Positions 27,207-35,911 are shown, counted from the stretch's first letter. The stretch is 64,000 nt of DNA from Mediterraneibacter glycyrrhizinilyticus (GCF_016902345.1 NZ_JACJLR010000002.1:62001-126000), one strand, 5' to 3'. Notes: generated by a model not told the origin, from the sequence alone. Numbers and translations: made by a program.

Positions 27207-27815
27207 ATGGAAAGAGAATATAAAAGAGAAGATAGGAACAAGAGGAGAAAAAAGAGAATACGGGAAAAGAACAGTTGCAGCAGACGGATCCTGGCGGGAT
27301 CAGAGGAAGCTTTTGTTGAGATGATGAATGAAAAGGCGGCCAAGCTGGGGATGACAGACACGCATTTTATGAATGTGACCGGACTTCAGGACGAGGAGCA
27401 TTATACCACGGTGAAGGACATGAGCGTCCTCCTGCAGAATGCTCTGGAAAACAGACTGTTCCGGCAGATCTTCTGCACCAGGGAATATACTGCCTCTCCC
27501 ACAGAACAGCATCCCCAGGGACTCTCCTTTGGGAGCAGCATGTTCCGTCTTGCGGAGGACTGGCAGGTAAACGGCGGGGAGATCCGGGGAGGAAAGACCG
27601 GTTTTACAGACCAGGCAGGGCTGTGTCTTGCATCCCTTGCCCATGTGGATAACCGGGATTATATCCTTGTGACGGCAAAGGCGGACGGAAACCATCAGAC
27701 AGAGCCGTATCACGCCCTTGACGCCCTGAACCTGTATGGCCAGATCAGAAAAGAGATCCCTGTAAAGGGAGCCAGGGGAACGATCTATGACAGAAACGGG
27801 TATATTTTGCGATAA
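27207..27815 (+). pseudogene. Truncated D-alanyl-D-alanine carboxypeptidase (active-site half missing)
   Basis: A 202-codon frame whose residues from about 32 onward match the second half of serine D,D-carboxypeptidases (DacA/DacF type). EEAFVEMMNEKAAKLGMTDTHF is the part that normally follows the SxN motif, and the KTG motif is kept in RGGKTGFTDQAGLCL. The SxxK nucleophile and SxN motifs, which should lie in about 100-150 residues before this, are absent. The first 31 residues are instead a very basic stretch (KREDRNKRRKKRIREKNS) that looks like the cytoplasmic start of such a protein. This suggests an in-frame internal deletion. Without the serine it cannot act as a peptidase. It lies behind a strong promoter with BlaI-type boxes and is convergent with the FliB-like gene. 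Confidence 0.75.
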
Positions 27816-27825
27816 AAGATTAGGA

Positions 27826-28971
27826 TCACAAGACGGAAAAAAGTTTTTCCAGTCCAAATCTGTCTTCATCGTCCAGCATCTTTTCCATCCGACATTTGTT
27901 AAAGTCAGAATGTTCTATCTCGCGGGAGAATTTCTGCGCGATGTCAAGGACATCGGCGGAAGACATGCCGGAGGGCTCTTTGATCCATTCAGCCCTTGTC
28001 AGCTCCCGGATCAGAAGCGTGCAGGCAAGGGAAAATTTCATCTTTCCATATGCGTTTCCACTGTAAACAGCCCCGCAGAAGTAGGTGAACACAAAGTATA
28101 CCATGAGCTGTTCCGCGATGACGTCCGGGAAGATGGCGTGAAATTCTTCCGGTCCTGTTCCGGGAGAGGCCTCGGAGACAGAGAGGGTGTCCCGCGCGCC
28201 GCGCAGTCTGGCCTTCCATTCCGGTCTCAGGACTTCCATCTGGTTCAGTATCACAAAAAGATTCCCGGCGGTCTGAAGAGAGAGTCTTTGGTGGCGGATA
28301 TCAGAATCCAGCATGTTGAGCCGCCGTTCAAACCAGGTCCAGACAGAGGGGGAGGAATAGCGCTCGAGCAGTCTGTCTGCATCGAAAAGAGCATTTTTAT
28401 CGATCCGTTCCTGGAGGTCATGGGCGAGGGCGAGACAGACTATAGCCCGGAGCCGGAAAGGGTGCTCCCTGTTTTGGAGGATCCGAAAGATCAGCGTCCT
28501 CGCATCCATGAGCTTTGTGAATAGAAAGAAATCAAATTCCGGATAAGATTCCTCTTTTGCGGGATCATCTGCCTCGAGAAAGCGGACCGGTTCCCCGCTT
28601 CCAAGGATCAGCTCTGCGGCGGCAGGGCAGGAGAGAGACAGGGAGATTTCCCGGAGTCCTTCAAACTCCTCGATGTGTCTCGGATAAGTTCGGCAGGTCC
28701 TGCAGAACGCCTTTTTTCCACCGCCTTCCAGATAGAGGTCACACAGACCGTTTTCGTTTAAAAAGGCACATTTCCCGTCATACTGTCTGAAACACTGCTC
28801 ATTCCAGTCGATTTCATTCTTCAGGCGGCTGCCGACGGGGCCTTTTGCTTTCGAATATTTTTTCAGTGAAGCCGGATCGATCTGAATCTGCCATCCGGCA
28901 CAGCAGGTGTCCGGGCAGCCTCCTCCTGTACACCGGAATCTTTTATAATAGTGTGGGACTGTATAATGCAT
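27826..28971 (-). CDS. FliB-like lysine N-methylase family protein (cysteine cluster)
   Basis: Protein of 381 residues with the N-terminal cysteine cluster of the FliB family. Cys14, Cys19, Cys23 and Cys24 are in FRCTGGGCPDTCCAGW, and further cysteines in KCAFLNENGLCDLY and KKAFCRTCRTYPRH. FliB methylates lysines of flagellin in Salmonella. No flagellar genes occur in this window and many family members are in non-motile gut bacteria, so the substrate here is unknown and the cluster may bind a metal or Fe-S centre. ATG 28971 is chosen because GAAAGAAGGC lies upstream; the frame is open 123 bases further without a convincing start. Confidence 0.8.
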   Translation of the reverse strand: MHYTVPHYYKRFRCTGGGCPDTCCAGWQIQIDPASLKKYSKAKGPVGSRLKNEIDWNEQCFRQYDGKCAFLNENGLCDLYLEGGGKKAFCRTCRTYPRHIEEFEGLREISLSLSCPAAAELILGSGEPVRFLEADDPAKEESYPEFDFFLFTKLMDARTLIFRILQNREHPFRLRAIVCLALAHDLQERIDKNALFDADRLLERYSSPSVWTWFERRLNMLDSDIRHQRLSLQTAGNLFVILNQMEVLRPEWKARLRGARDTLSVSEASPGTGPEEFHAIFPDVIAEQLMVYFVFTYFCGAVYSGNAYGKMKFSLACTLLIRELTRAEWIKEPSGMSSADVLDIAQKFSREIEHSDFNKCRMEKMLDDEDRFGLEKLFSVL

Positions 28972-29070
28972 GTTGAAGCCTTCTTTCCATAGTTGGTCAT
29001 AAAAATCATTATAATTGCGGAGCGTAGAAAAGACAACTGTTACATAGTATATAAAGACAGAGCAAAGGCA

Positions 29071-29115
29071 GGGACCAAAAAAGCTGTGGATCATACCACA
29101 GCTTTTTTTGGTCCC
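29071..29115 (-). terminator. Strong hairpin terminator of the uxaC operon
   Basis: GGGACC and an A-run, then GCTGTGG at 29071-29089, pair with CCACAGC, a T-run and GGTCCC at 29096-29115, with one extra T. It is downstream of uxaC (minus strand) and is nearly symmetric, so it could work in both directions. Confidence 0.75.
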
Positions 29116-29202
29116 GCTGCGCCTGCGTGCGCATGGCGGAATGTATTGTCATACGGAATCCTGCACTGTTCCTGAGCACAGTGTGAACTGTAATCTTCCA
29201 GG

Positions 29203-30606
29203 TCAGAAATTCAGGAATTTCTCTGAATTGTAATAGCAGATCCCGGCGATCATCTGTTTTAAGTATTCCATATCCTTAGGATATTCGCCGTTGTCAACCT
29301 TTCTTCCTACATACTCGCAGAGGATGCGGCGGAAATACTCATGGCGCGGGAAGGAGAGGAAGCTTCTGGAGTCTGTCAGCATTCCGATGAATGTGGACAG
29401 AAGTCCTGTGTGTGCCAGCGCCTCCATCTGCTGTTCCATGCCGTATTTGTGATCGCAGAACCACCATGCGCTTCCGAGCTGGACTTTTCCTCTGTATCCT
29501 TTGGAGTTGCTCTGGAAGTTTCCTGCCATTGCAGCGAGCATATCTGCATCCTTCGGGTTGAGGTAGTAGAGGACAGTTTTCGGAAGCTCGTCCGTCTTGT
29601 CCATCTCATTGAGAAGAGCAGAGATCTGCGGTGCGAAGCAGAAATCGTTGAGGCTGTCAAGTCCGGTATCCGGTCCCAGTTTCTCGAACAGGCGGGTGGA
29701 GTTGTTCCGGATCGCTCCGATGTGGAGCTGCATGACAAGGTCACGCTTGCAGTATTCTTTTCCGAGCTCAGTCAGAAGGAATGCGCGGTACTGTGCTCCT
29801 TCCTCGTTGGTCGGGAGTATGCCTTCCATACGTTTCTTAAAGACGGTGTCTGCTTCTTCATATGTCGCCGGGCGGTAGAAGTCGCCTTCCAGGCTGTGGT
29901 CCGTGATGCGGCATCCGCAGGAGCAGAAGTAGTCCAGACGCTCTTTCAGAAGATCCAAAAGATCGGAGAGCGCTGTGATGGACTTACTGTATTTTTCAGC
30001 GGCATTGTTGACGTAATCCGGGAAATCCGGTTTGTCGATCGCCATCGCCTTCTCCGGACGGAATGTGGGGTATACGCCCAAATCGATCCCCTGTTCTTTT
30101 ATGCTGCGGTGTGCTGCAAGGTCGTCCATGGGATCATCTGTGGTACACAGGATGCGGACGTTCTGTTTTTTGAGAAGCCCTCTCGCGGAGAATGCCGGAT
30201 CAGCCAGCTGACGGTTGCATTCCTCCCAGATCTGGTCTGCTGCAGCCGGGGTGAGTGTATCGTAGATCTGGAAGTACCGTGCCAGTTCCAGGTGGGTCCA
30301 GTGGTAGAGCGGGTTCCCAAACGCGTTCTGGACAGTCTCTGACCACGCGTTGAACTTGTCTTTTGGGTCTCCGTTTCCTGTGACGAGTTCCTCCGGGATC
30401 CCGTGAGCACGCATGGCACGCCATTTGTAATGGTCTCCGCCCAGCCATGCTTCCGTGATCGTGGAGAAACGTTTGTCTTCCAGGATCTCGTTCGGGTTCA
30501 GATGGTTGTGGAAATCCAGGATCGGAAGATTTTCCGCTGCCTCATGATAGAGCTCACGTCCTGTTTCAGAGTTCAGAAGAAAATCCTCGTGTATAAAATG
30601 TTTCAT
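29203..30606 (-). CDS. uxaC: Glucuronate isomerase (uronate isomerase)
   Basis: Converts D-glucuronate to D-fructuronate (and galacturonate to tagaturonate), the entry step of the Ashwell pathway. Length 467, as usual. The amidohydrolase-like metal motif is LPILDFHNHLNPNEI near residues 28-42; later family stretches are WWFCDHKYGMEQQM and a final DSRSFLSFPRHEYFRRILCEYVG. AGGAGGTAAAAC precedes the start. Upstream on the same strand is a KDG kinase (138-base gap). A GAAAATTGTCA element lies in that gap. Confidence 0.96.
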   Translation of the reverse strand: MKHFIHEDFLLNSETGRELYHEAAENLPILDFHNHLNPNEILEDKRFSTITEAWLGGDHYKWRAMRAHGIPEELVTGNGDPKDKFNAWSETVQNAFGNPLYHWTHLELARYFQIYDTLTPAAADQIWEECNRQLADPAFSARGLLKKQNVRILCTTDDPMDDLAAHRSIKEQGIDLGVYPTFRPEKAMAIDKPDFPDYVNNAAEKYSKSITALSDLLDLLKERLDYFCSCGCRITDHSLEGDFYRPATYEEADTVFKKRMEGILPTNEEGAQYRAFLLTELGKEYCKRDLVMQLHIGAIRNNSTRLFEKLGPDTGLDSLNDFCFAPQISALLNEMDKTDELPKTVLYYLNPKDADMLAAMAGNFQSNSKGYRGKVQLGSAWWFCDHKYGMEQQMEALAHTGLLSTFIGMLTDSRSFLSFPRHEYFRRILCEYVGRKVDNGEYPKDMEYLKQMIAGICYYNSEKFLNF

Positions 30607-30700
30607 TGTTTTACCTCCTTCTTGTATGAGAGTGTTCGCTATTTTTATTTTAAATCAAAAGCCGGATGAGGACAATGACGAGATTGCTTTAAAATAGTAC

Positions 30701-30711
30701 GAAAATTGTCA
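30701..30711. promoter_or_regulatory. GAAAATTGTCA element upstream of uxaC
   Basis: The sequence AATAGTAC followed by GAAAATTGTCA closely matches one upstream of the GPH symporter (38647-38657), and the core GAAAATTGT appears inverted in the AraC/HAD gap (35912-35920). A shared regulator is inferred. Confidence 0.35.
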
Positions 30712-30744
30712 CGGGATCATCCAGTAAGAAGCCGGCTTTGCGCT

Positions 30745-31767
30745 TTATCGAGCCATTTCAGGCTGAGGTCCGGTACTCTTGTGTGAACGGATCAGATTCT
30801 CGATCTCTTTCAGGTCAGAGGAGGGGAGATCGCCGGGGATCGTGTTCTTGACCGCACTGGTGGCATTCCCGATCTCCAGAGCTCTCTGGCAGTCGTCGTA
30901 GTCGGAGAGCAGACCATAGAGGACGCCGGAGACATAAGCGTCGCCGCTGCCGATCCGGTCCACCACTTCGATGTTGTGGTACGGCTCCTCCTCGTAGAAG
31001 CGGTCGCTGCGGGCATCGTAGATAATGGATCCGAAGGTGTGGATCTTTGGGCTGTGCACGATGCGCTGAGTGGATGCCACGATGGAGATCGGATACTCCT
31101 CGGTGAAACTCTTCATGATGCTCTTGGCGTCCCCTTCTTTCAGGAAGGTGAGGCGGGCTGTCTCCTCAGAGCAGAAGAAGATGTCCACATAGGGCAGGAT
31201 CTTTTTGATGCATTCCCTTGCCTGGTCTCCGCTCCAGAGGTTTCCACGGAAATTCACGTCAAAGGAGATGACTGCTCCGTTTTCCTTAAACCTGCGGATC
31301 ATCTCCATGCCGGTCATGCAGCACTGCGGGCTGAGAGCGAGTGTGATCCCGCTGGTATGGAAACATCTGGTGGAAGTAAACAGAGAATCGTCAAAATCGT
31401 CTATGGAGATATTGTTGATGGTGGAGTGCTTCCGGTCATAGACGACTCCGGGTTTTCTTGGATACGCGCCATTCTCGTAAAAATAGATACCGAGACGGGC
31501 ATCGGGAGAACTGTCATAGACAAGATAGTCATCGCTCACACCGCAGAAACGGATCTGGTTTTTCGCGTATGTACCGATATCGTTTGCGGGAAGCTTGGAG
31601 ATAATGCCGGTCCGAAGGCCCAGGAGGGAGACGCCGGATACCACGTTCAATTCTGCACCGCCCACCTGTTCCTGGAGGGTGCCGCCTCTGACAAGACGCT
31701 CGTTTCCCGGAGGAGAGAGACGCAGGAGAACTTCACCGAGTGACAGAAGATCAAAAGATTTGTTCAT
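30745..31767 (-). CDS. kdgK: 2-keto-3-deoxygluconate kinase (PfkB family), copy 1
   Basis: Phosphorylates 2-keto-3-deoxygluconate to KDPG. Length 340. The PfkB N-terminal signature is LSLGEVLLRLSPPGNERLVRGGTLQEQVGGAELNVV in pieces, and the ATP site with catalytic Asp is DRIGSGDAYVSGVLYG near residue 265. It is upstream of uxaC on the same strand. The second copy at 31885 is only about 35-40% similar by eye (compare their N-terminal motifs), so the two are not a recent duplication. Other sugar kinases of the family are possible, but the neighbours favour KDG. Confidence 0.85.
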   Translation of the reverse strand: MNKSFDLLSLGEVLLRLSPPGNERLVRGGTLQEQVGGAELNVVSGVSLLGLRTGIISKLPANDIGTYAKNQIRFCGVSDDYLVYDSSPDARLGIYFYENGAYPRKPGVVYDRKHSTINNISIDDFDDSLFTSTRCFHTSGITLALSPQCCMTGMEMIRRFKENGAVISFDVNFRGNLWSGDQARECIKKILPYVDIFFCSEETARLTFLKEGDAKSIMKSFTEEYPISIVASTQRIVHSPKIHTFGSIIYDARSDRFYEEEPYHNIEVVDRIGSGDAYVSGVLYGLLSDYDDCQRALEIGNATSAVKNTIPGDLPSSDLKEIENLIRSHKSTGPQPEMAR

Positions 31768-31807
31768 AAGAGTACCTCCTTATAAGAATAAATTTGAATA
31801 TAATTGT

Positions 31808-31842
31808 GGGGATGCTACATGGCAGAAAGCATCCCCTTTTTT
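31808..31842 (+). terminator. Hairpin with T-run facing + between two minus-strand kinase genes
   Basis: GGGGATGCT at 31808-31816 pairs perfectly with AGCATCCCC at 31828-31836, followed by TTTTTT at 31837-31842. The T-run faces the + strand although both neighbours are transcribed on the minus strand. Confidence 0.6.
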
Positions 31843-31884
31843 AAGGCTTGGATCTATATATGGTTTTACGTCATCAGAATTGGG

Positions 31885-32910
31885 TTATCTCTGGACACGT
31901 CCGGAAGCATCTCCGCCGGCAAGCTTTAAGACTTCATCCATGGATACCATGTTGAAATCTCCCTCGATGGAGTGCTTCAGGCAGGAAGCCGCAACAGCGA
32001 ACTCGATCGTGTTCTGAGAATCATAACCGTTTAAGCAAGCGCAGATCAGACCGCCTCCGAAGCTGTCGCCGCCGCCTACACGGTCAACGATATGCATTGT
32101 ATATTTTTTGCTGAAGTAGAAATCATTTCCATCATAGAGCATAGCAGACCACTTGTTGTCGTTTGCAGAGATGGACTCGCGGAGTGTGACCGCCACTTTG
32201 GAAAATCCGAAGCGGTCCGCAAGCTGTTTTGCCACATCCTTGTATCCCTCATGGTTTACTTCGCCCTTTGTAACGTCTGTGTCAGCGGCTTTGATGCCGA
32301 ATACGTCAGCTGCATCCTCCTCGTTTGCGATGCAGACGTCAACATACTGGCAAAGCTCGCCCATCACCTGTCCGGCTTTCTCTTTTGACCACAGTTTGTT
32401 GCGGTAGTTCAGGTCGCAGGAAACAGTGAGCCCTGCCTCCTTTGCAGCCTTACAAGCGTCAAGGCAGATCGCAGCGACCTCATCATTAAGTGCCGGCGTG
32501 ATGCCTGTGAAGTGGAACCACTCAGCTCCGTCGAAGATCTCTTTCCAGTTGAAGTCTTCTCTGGACGCTGTCGCGATGGAAGAACCTGCGCGGTCGTAGA
32601 TGACTTTGGACGGACGCTGTGAAGCGCCTTTTTCCAGGAAGTAGATTCCCACTCTGTCGCCGCCGCGGGCAATGTAAGAAGTATCTACGCCATATTTTCT
32701 CAGAGAGTTGACAGCAGCCTGTCCGATCTCATGTTTCGGAAGCTTTGTGACGAATTTTGCGTCAAATCCGTAGTTCGCAAGAGAAACTGCAACGTTTGCC
32801 TCGCCGCCGCCGTAAGTTGCGCCGAATGTGTCGGCCTGTACGAAACGATAATATCCTTCCGGTGCGAGACGCAGCATGATCTCACCAAATGTAATTACTT
32901 TTTTTGCCAT
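31885..32910 (-). CDS. kdgK: 2-keto-3-deoxygluconate kinase (PfkB family), copy 2
   Basis: PfkB-family sugar kinase of 341 residues. It starts MAKKVITFGEIMLRLAPEG and contains TYGGGEANVAVSLANYG, a substrate lid residue set near RVGIYFLEKGASQRPSKVIYDRAGSS, and the ATP/catalytic motif DRVGGGDSFGGGLICACLNG near residue 270. It is two bases from eda, so kinase and aldolase are made from one transcript: KDG to KDPG to pyruvate and glyceraldehyde-3-phosphate. This copy is the best candidate for the main KDG kinase. Confidence 0.9.
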   Translation of the reverse strand: MAKKVITFGEIMLRLAPEGYYRFVQADTFGATYGGGEANVAVSLANYGFDAKFVTKLPKHEIGQAAVNSLRKYGVDTSYIARGGDRVGIYFLEKGASQRPSKVIYDRAGSSIATASREDFNWKEIFDGAEWFHFTGITPALNDEVAAICLDACKAAKEAGLTVSCDLNYRNKLWSKEKAGQVMGELCQYVDVCIANEEDAADVFGIKAADTDVTKGEVNHEGYKDVAKQLADRFGFSKVAVTLRESISANDNKWSAMLYDGNDFYFSKKYTMHIVDRVGGGDSFGGGLICACLNGYDSQNTIEFAVAASCLKHSIEGDFNMVSMDEVLKLAGGDASGRVQR

Positions 32911-32912
32911 TA

Positions 32913-33554
32913 TTATTTACCTCTGCTTTCCTTAACGATTTCTACAGCCTCTTTAACAAGGTCTTTGATCTTATCAAACTCGCCGGCTTTAACAAGGTCG
33001 CCCTTTACCATCCAGCTTCCGCCGCATGCAAGGATCCTGTCATATGCAAGATAATCCTTTACATTTTTCGGATTGATCCCGCCGGTAGGCATGAATTTCA
33101 TCCCCACATATGGAGCGGCGATCGCCTTGATATATGCAAGACCGCCTGCCTGCTCAGCCGGGAAGAATTTTACGACTTCAAGTCCGTTCTCGATCGCCTG
33201 TTCAACATCGCTCGGGTTTGCGCATCCCGGTGTGATAAGGATTCCCTTCTCTACACAGTATTTAACAACCTTCGGGTTGAGTCCCGGGCTTACGATAAAT
33301 TTTGCTCCGGCAGCAACGGCGCGGTCAACCTGTTCTGTCGTAAGTACGGTTCCGGCTCCTACGAGCATGTTTGGAAATTTTTCAGCCATGATGCGGATCG
33401 ACTCCTCAGCGGCATCTGTGCGGAAGGTCACCTCCGCGCAGGGAAGTCCGCCGTCGCACAGTGCCTGTGCGAGAGGTTCTGCGTCTTTCGCATCATTCAG
33501 GACAACAACAGGAACAATACCGATCTCTTCAATTTGTTTTAAGACTTCGTTCAT
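32913..33554 (-). CDS. eda: KDPG/KHG aldolase
   Basis: Class I aldolase of 213 residues that cleaves 2-keto-3-deoxy-6-phosphogluconate to pyruvate and glyceraldehyde-3-phosphate. The catalytic Glu region is LPCAEVTFRTDAAEESI, and the Schiff-base lysine is in VVKFFPAEQAGG. The final phosphate-binding part reads MPTGGINPKNVKDYL and ILACGGSWMVKGD. It is first in the eda-kdgK operon, with AAGGAGAGG before ATG and an IclR-type palindrome 16 bases further upstream, so expression is likely controlled by the divergent IclR gene at 33775. Confidence 0.96.
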   Translation of the reverse strand: MNEVLKQIEEIGIVPVVVLNDAKDAEPLAQALCDGGLPCAEVTFRTDAAEESIRIMAEKFPNMLVGAGTVLTTEQVDRAVAAGAKFIVSPGLNPKVVKYCVEKGILITPGCANPSDVEQAIENGLEVVKFFPAEQAGGLAYIKAIAAPYVGMKFMPTGGINPKNVKDYLAYDRILACGGSWMVKGDLVKAGEFDKIKDLVKEAVEIVKESRGK

Positions 33555-33570
33555 TTTTACCTCTCCTTAA

Positions 33571-33589
33571 AGTTTCATAATATGAAATA
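33571..33589. promoter_or_regulatory. IclR-type operator upstream of eda
   Basis: GTTTCATAATATGAAAT is a near-perfect palindrome (TTTCAT/ATGAAA arms). It is downstream of a minus-strand promoter (TTGACT at 33647-33642, 16-base spacer, TATACT at 33625-33620) in the eda leader. A second copy lies at 33727-33745. Confidence 0.7.
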
Positions 33590-33697
33590 GAGTTTTGTAA
33601 TGTGACCTATCTAATTACAAGTATACTACCGGACCGTGAAAAGTCAAGCCTATAATTTTATGAATTTTTCGCACGATATTTTGATGGTGTCGGGGGA

Positions 33698-33745
33698 TTG
33701 ATTTGGCTTGAGGATTGTGGTATGATAGTTCCATAATATGAAACT
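33698..33745 (+). promoter_or_regulatory. Promoter and operator of the IclR gene
   Basis: TTGATT at 33698-33703, a 17-base spacer and TATGAT at 33721-33726, immediately followed by the palindrome GTTCCATAATATGAAAC at 33728-33744. The position over the start of transcription fits autorepression. Confidence 0.7.
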
Positions 33746-33774
33746 TTGATATCGGATAATGGGAGGGCGATAGA

Positions 33775-34539
33775 ATGACGGAAGAAAAAAATCCGATCCA
33801 GGTAGCGGACAGGCTTTTTGGAGCGTTGGAATTTCTGGTGGAGAGCGGCGGCGCAGGGCTGATGGAGACCAGTGAGGTGCTGGGGCTCAACAAGAGTACT
33901 ACGCACCGCGTACTGAATTCTCTTATTTATATGGGGTATGCCAGACAGAATGAGATGAACGGCAGATATGAATCTTCTCTCAAACTTGTTGATATGGCGG
34001 GACGGATCATGGGTAACATCGATATCGTTCATGTGGTCCGGCCATACCTGAGAAAGCTGATGAGCCAGGCGGAGGAAACTGTCCACTTTGTGGAGCGGGA
34101 GGGAATACATGCTGTGTATATAGATAAGGTAGAAGCGCCCAGAAACGGGATCCAGATGGTCTCTCGGATCGGCAGCCGCATCCCGCTGTACTGTTCCGGA
34201 GTGGGAAAGGCGATCGCAGCAGATCTTGACAGAGAAGAATTAGAAGTGATCTGGAAGAGCAGCAGGATCACTGCGCTGACACCTCACACAATCACAGATT
34301 TTCAGACCTACTGTAGAGAACTGGATGAAGTGCGGGAAAAAGGGTATGCTATTGATAATGAAGAAAATGAGGCGGGAGTCCGCTGCATCGCGGTGAGCCT
34401 TAAAGACTACATCGGAAGAGTGAGGTACGCCTTCAGTATCTCCGCGCCGGTGAGCAGGATGGACGATGAGAGGATGCGGCATCTGGCGAAATGTATCCTG
34501 GAGACAAAAGAACAGATAGAAAAACAAATCTGCCCCTGA
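33775..34539 (+). CDS. IclR-family regulator of the KDG/hexuronate genes (KdgR-like)
   Basis: Regulator of 254 residues with an N-terminal winged helix (residues about 8-70, SEVLGLNKSTTHRVLNSLIYMGYARQ) and the C-terminal IclR effector domain (VHFVEREGIHAVYIDKVEAP, SGVGKAIAADL, GYAIDNEENEAGVRCIAVSL). In enterobacteria KdgR of this family senses KDG. Here it is divergent from eda-kdgK and each side carries the same TTTCATAATATGAAA-type palindrome, which supports direct control of both. The stop lies in the loop of its own terminator (34526-34558). Confidence 0.9.
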   Translation: MTEEKNPIQVADRLFGALEFLVESGGAGLMETSEVLGLNKSTTHRVLNSLIYMGYARQNEMNGRYESSLKLVDMAGRIMGNIDIVHVVRPYLRKLMSQAEETVHFVEREGIHAVYIDKVEAPRNGIQMVSRIGSRIPLYCSGVGKAIAADLDREELEVIWKSSRITALTPHTITDFQTYCRELDEVREKGYAIDNEENEAGVRCIAVSLKDYIGRVRYAFSISAPVSRMDDERMRHLAKCILETKEQIEKQICP

Positions 34540-34558
34540 GAAACGGGGCAGATTTTCT
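34526..34558 (+). terminator. Terminator of the IclR gene
   Basis: AAATCTGCCCC at 34526-34536 pairs with GGGGCAGATTT at 34545-34555, followed by T residues. The IclR stop codon sits in the loop. Confidence 0.85.
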
Positions 34559-34634
34559 ATATCAGTTCAGAAATTCAGAAAAACCTGAGGGGTGACAGCC
34601 TGGGATATACAATAGAACTGCAGGCCGCGTCCGG

Positions 34635-35870
34635 TCAGTGGGTGGAGAACATGATGCTCTTCTGATACTGTTTCGGAGACAACCCGTAGGTGCGCTTGAA
34701 CACCCGGATAAAATAGTTGATGTCATTGTATCCGCAGGCGGTGGCAATGGCGGTGATCGGGAGGGCGGAGGAGTTGATCAGTGTGATGGCCTTCCGCATC
34801 CTTACCTGATGGATGAAATCTGTCAGCGTAACGCCCGTTTCCTTTTTGAACAGGTTTGACAGATATGTCTTGGACATATTGAACATACCGGCAAAATAGT
34901 TCAGGTTCAGATCTTCCGTATAATGGAAATCTATGTAGGAGATGATCTCTTTTGTCACCGCGGAATAACCTTTCATGGCATGATTTTTTACGAGAAGGCA
35001 GTATTTGTGGATCATCTCGCTGGAGAGTGTGTTCACATCGGACAGGGAACTCACCTCATTGATCAGGACTGCGAACTTGGTGGAAAGATCGTCGATATAC
35101 AGCGGGTGTACACCGCCTGCTTCGACAGCTTTCCGGCAGAGAGTGTTCAGAACGATGGCGAGATGCTGTTTGTTCCGGAGTGGATTTTTCGTGCGGGGGC
35201 GGATATGATAGGTGACAAACTTTCCATGAAGATCATGTGCCCTGTCATAGTCTCCGGCGGCGATGGCTTCCATCAGTTCATTTTCCACATGGTATCTCTC
35301 CGCAATGGTATCCTTTGCCATCTGAGGGTTCTCCTTTACGGTGCGCAGGATCTTGTTGCTCCCGAGAAAGAGGACGCAGTCCTCTGGGAGATACTCAAGG
35401 TGATATTCACGGCCGAAAAGGCCTGTGGCAAACTGACGGACCACATTTTCAAAAGAAAGAGCGTTCTCGACGACCGGAACCGCATCATAAAAAGCGGCAA
35501 TGTCGTTGAACAGATGCTCTGGGATCTCTTTTTTCTGCATGATATGATAGATCTCTTCACGGTTCCGGCGCCTTTCGGAAAAGGGACCAATGGAAAGACA
35601 GGATGAATCGCCCTCTGAGAGATACTCTTCCGGCACGCGGAGGAACATGTATGAAAAAAGAAATTCATCCGTTTTTCGCATCAGGGAATTTTCTTTTATC
35701 TTGCGTTCCAACAGATCAAATGCGTCGGTATAAACAAAATCTTCATATAAAAGAGTACGGAACCGGTTGTCGATCAGTTCCAGGTTGGATTTATCTTTTT
35801 TTAGAACAAATGCATTGACATTTATTCCGTTCAATGTGTTCAAAAACAGTTCAAGACAGTTAAGTTCCAT
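34635..35870 (-). CDS. AraC-family regulator (long N-terminal domain)
   Basis: Regulator of 411 residues. The last 100 residues are an AraC DNA-binding domain (LNLNYFAGMFNMSKTYLSNLFKKETG and LPITAIATACGYNDINYFIRVFKRTYG). The N-terminal 300 residues show no cupin or response-regulator motif and are predicted soluble; helical patches resemble the sensor part of other clostridial AraC/YesN-type regulators. AGGGGG lies before the start. It is divergent from the HAD-GH3-GPH operon and is the likely regulator of that set. Two GAAAATTGT-like elements lie in the shared gap. Confidence 0.85.
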   Translation of the reverse strand: MELNCLELFLNTLNGINVNAFVLKKDKSNLELIDNRFRTLLYEDFVYTDAFDLLERKIKENSLMRKTDEFLFSYMFLRVPEEYLSEGDSSCLSIGPFSERRRNREEIYHIMQKKEIPEHLFNDIAAFYDAVPVVENALSFENVVRQFATGLFGREYHLEYLPEDCVLFLGSNKILRTVKENPQMAKDTIAERYHVENELMEAIAAGDYDRAHDLHGKFVTYHIRPRTKNPLRNKQHLAIVLNTLCRKAVEAGGVHPLYIDDLSTKFAVLINEVSSLSDVNTLSSEMIHKYCLLVKNHAMKGYSAVTKEIISYIDFHYTEDLNLNYFAGMFNMSKTYLSNLFKKETGVTLTDFIHQVRMRKAITLINSSALPITAIATACGYNDINYFIRVFKRTYGLSPKQYQKSIMFSTH

Positions 35871-35911
35871 ATAATACCCCCTGTAATAGCAAGATATTTT
35901 GTTAAATTAGC

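Noticed and set aside
29341-30342. 333-codon open frame antisense to uxaC
   Set aside because: Shadow of uxaC; the composition is Val/Cys/Phe-rich as is usual for such antisense frames.
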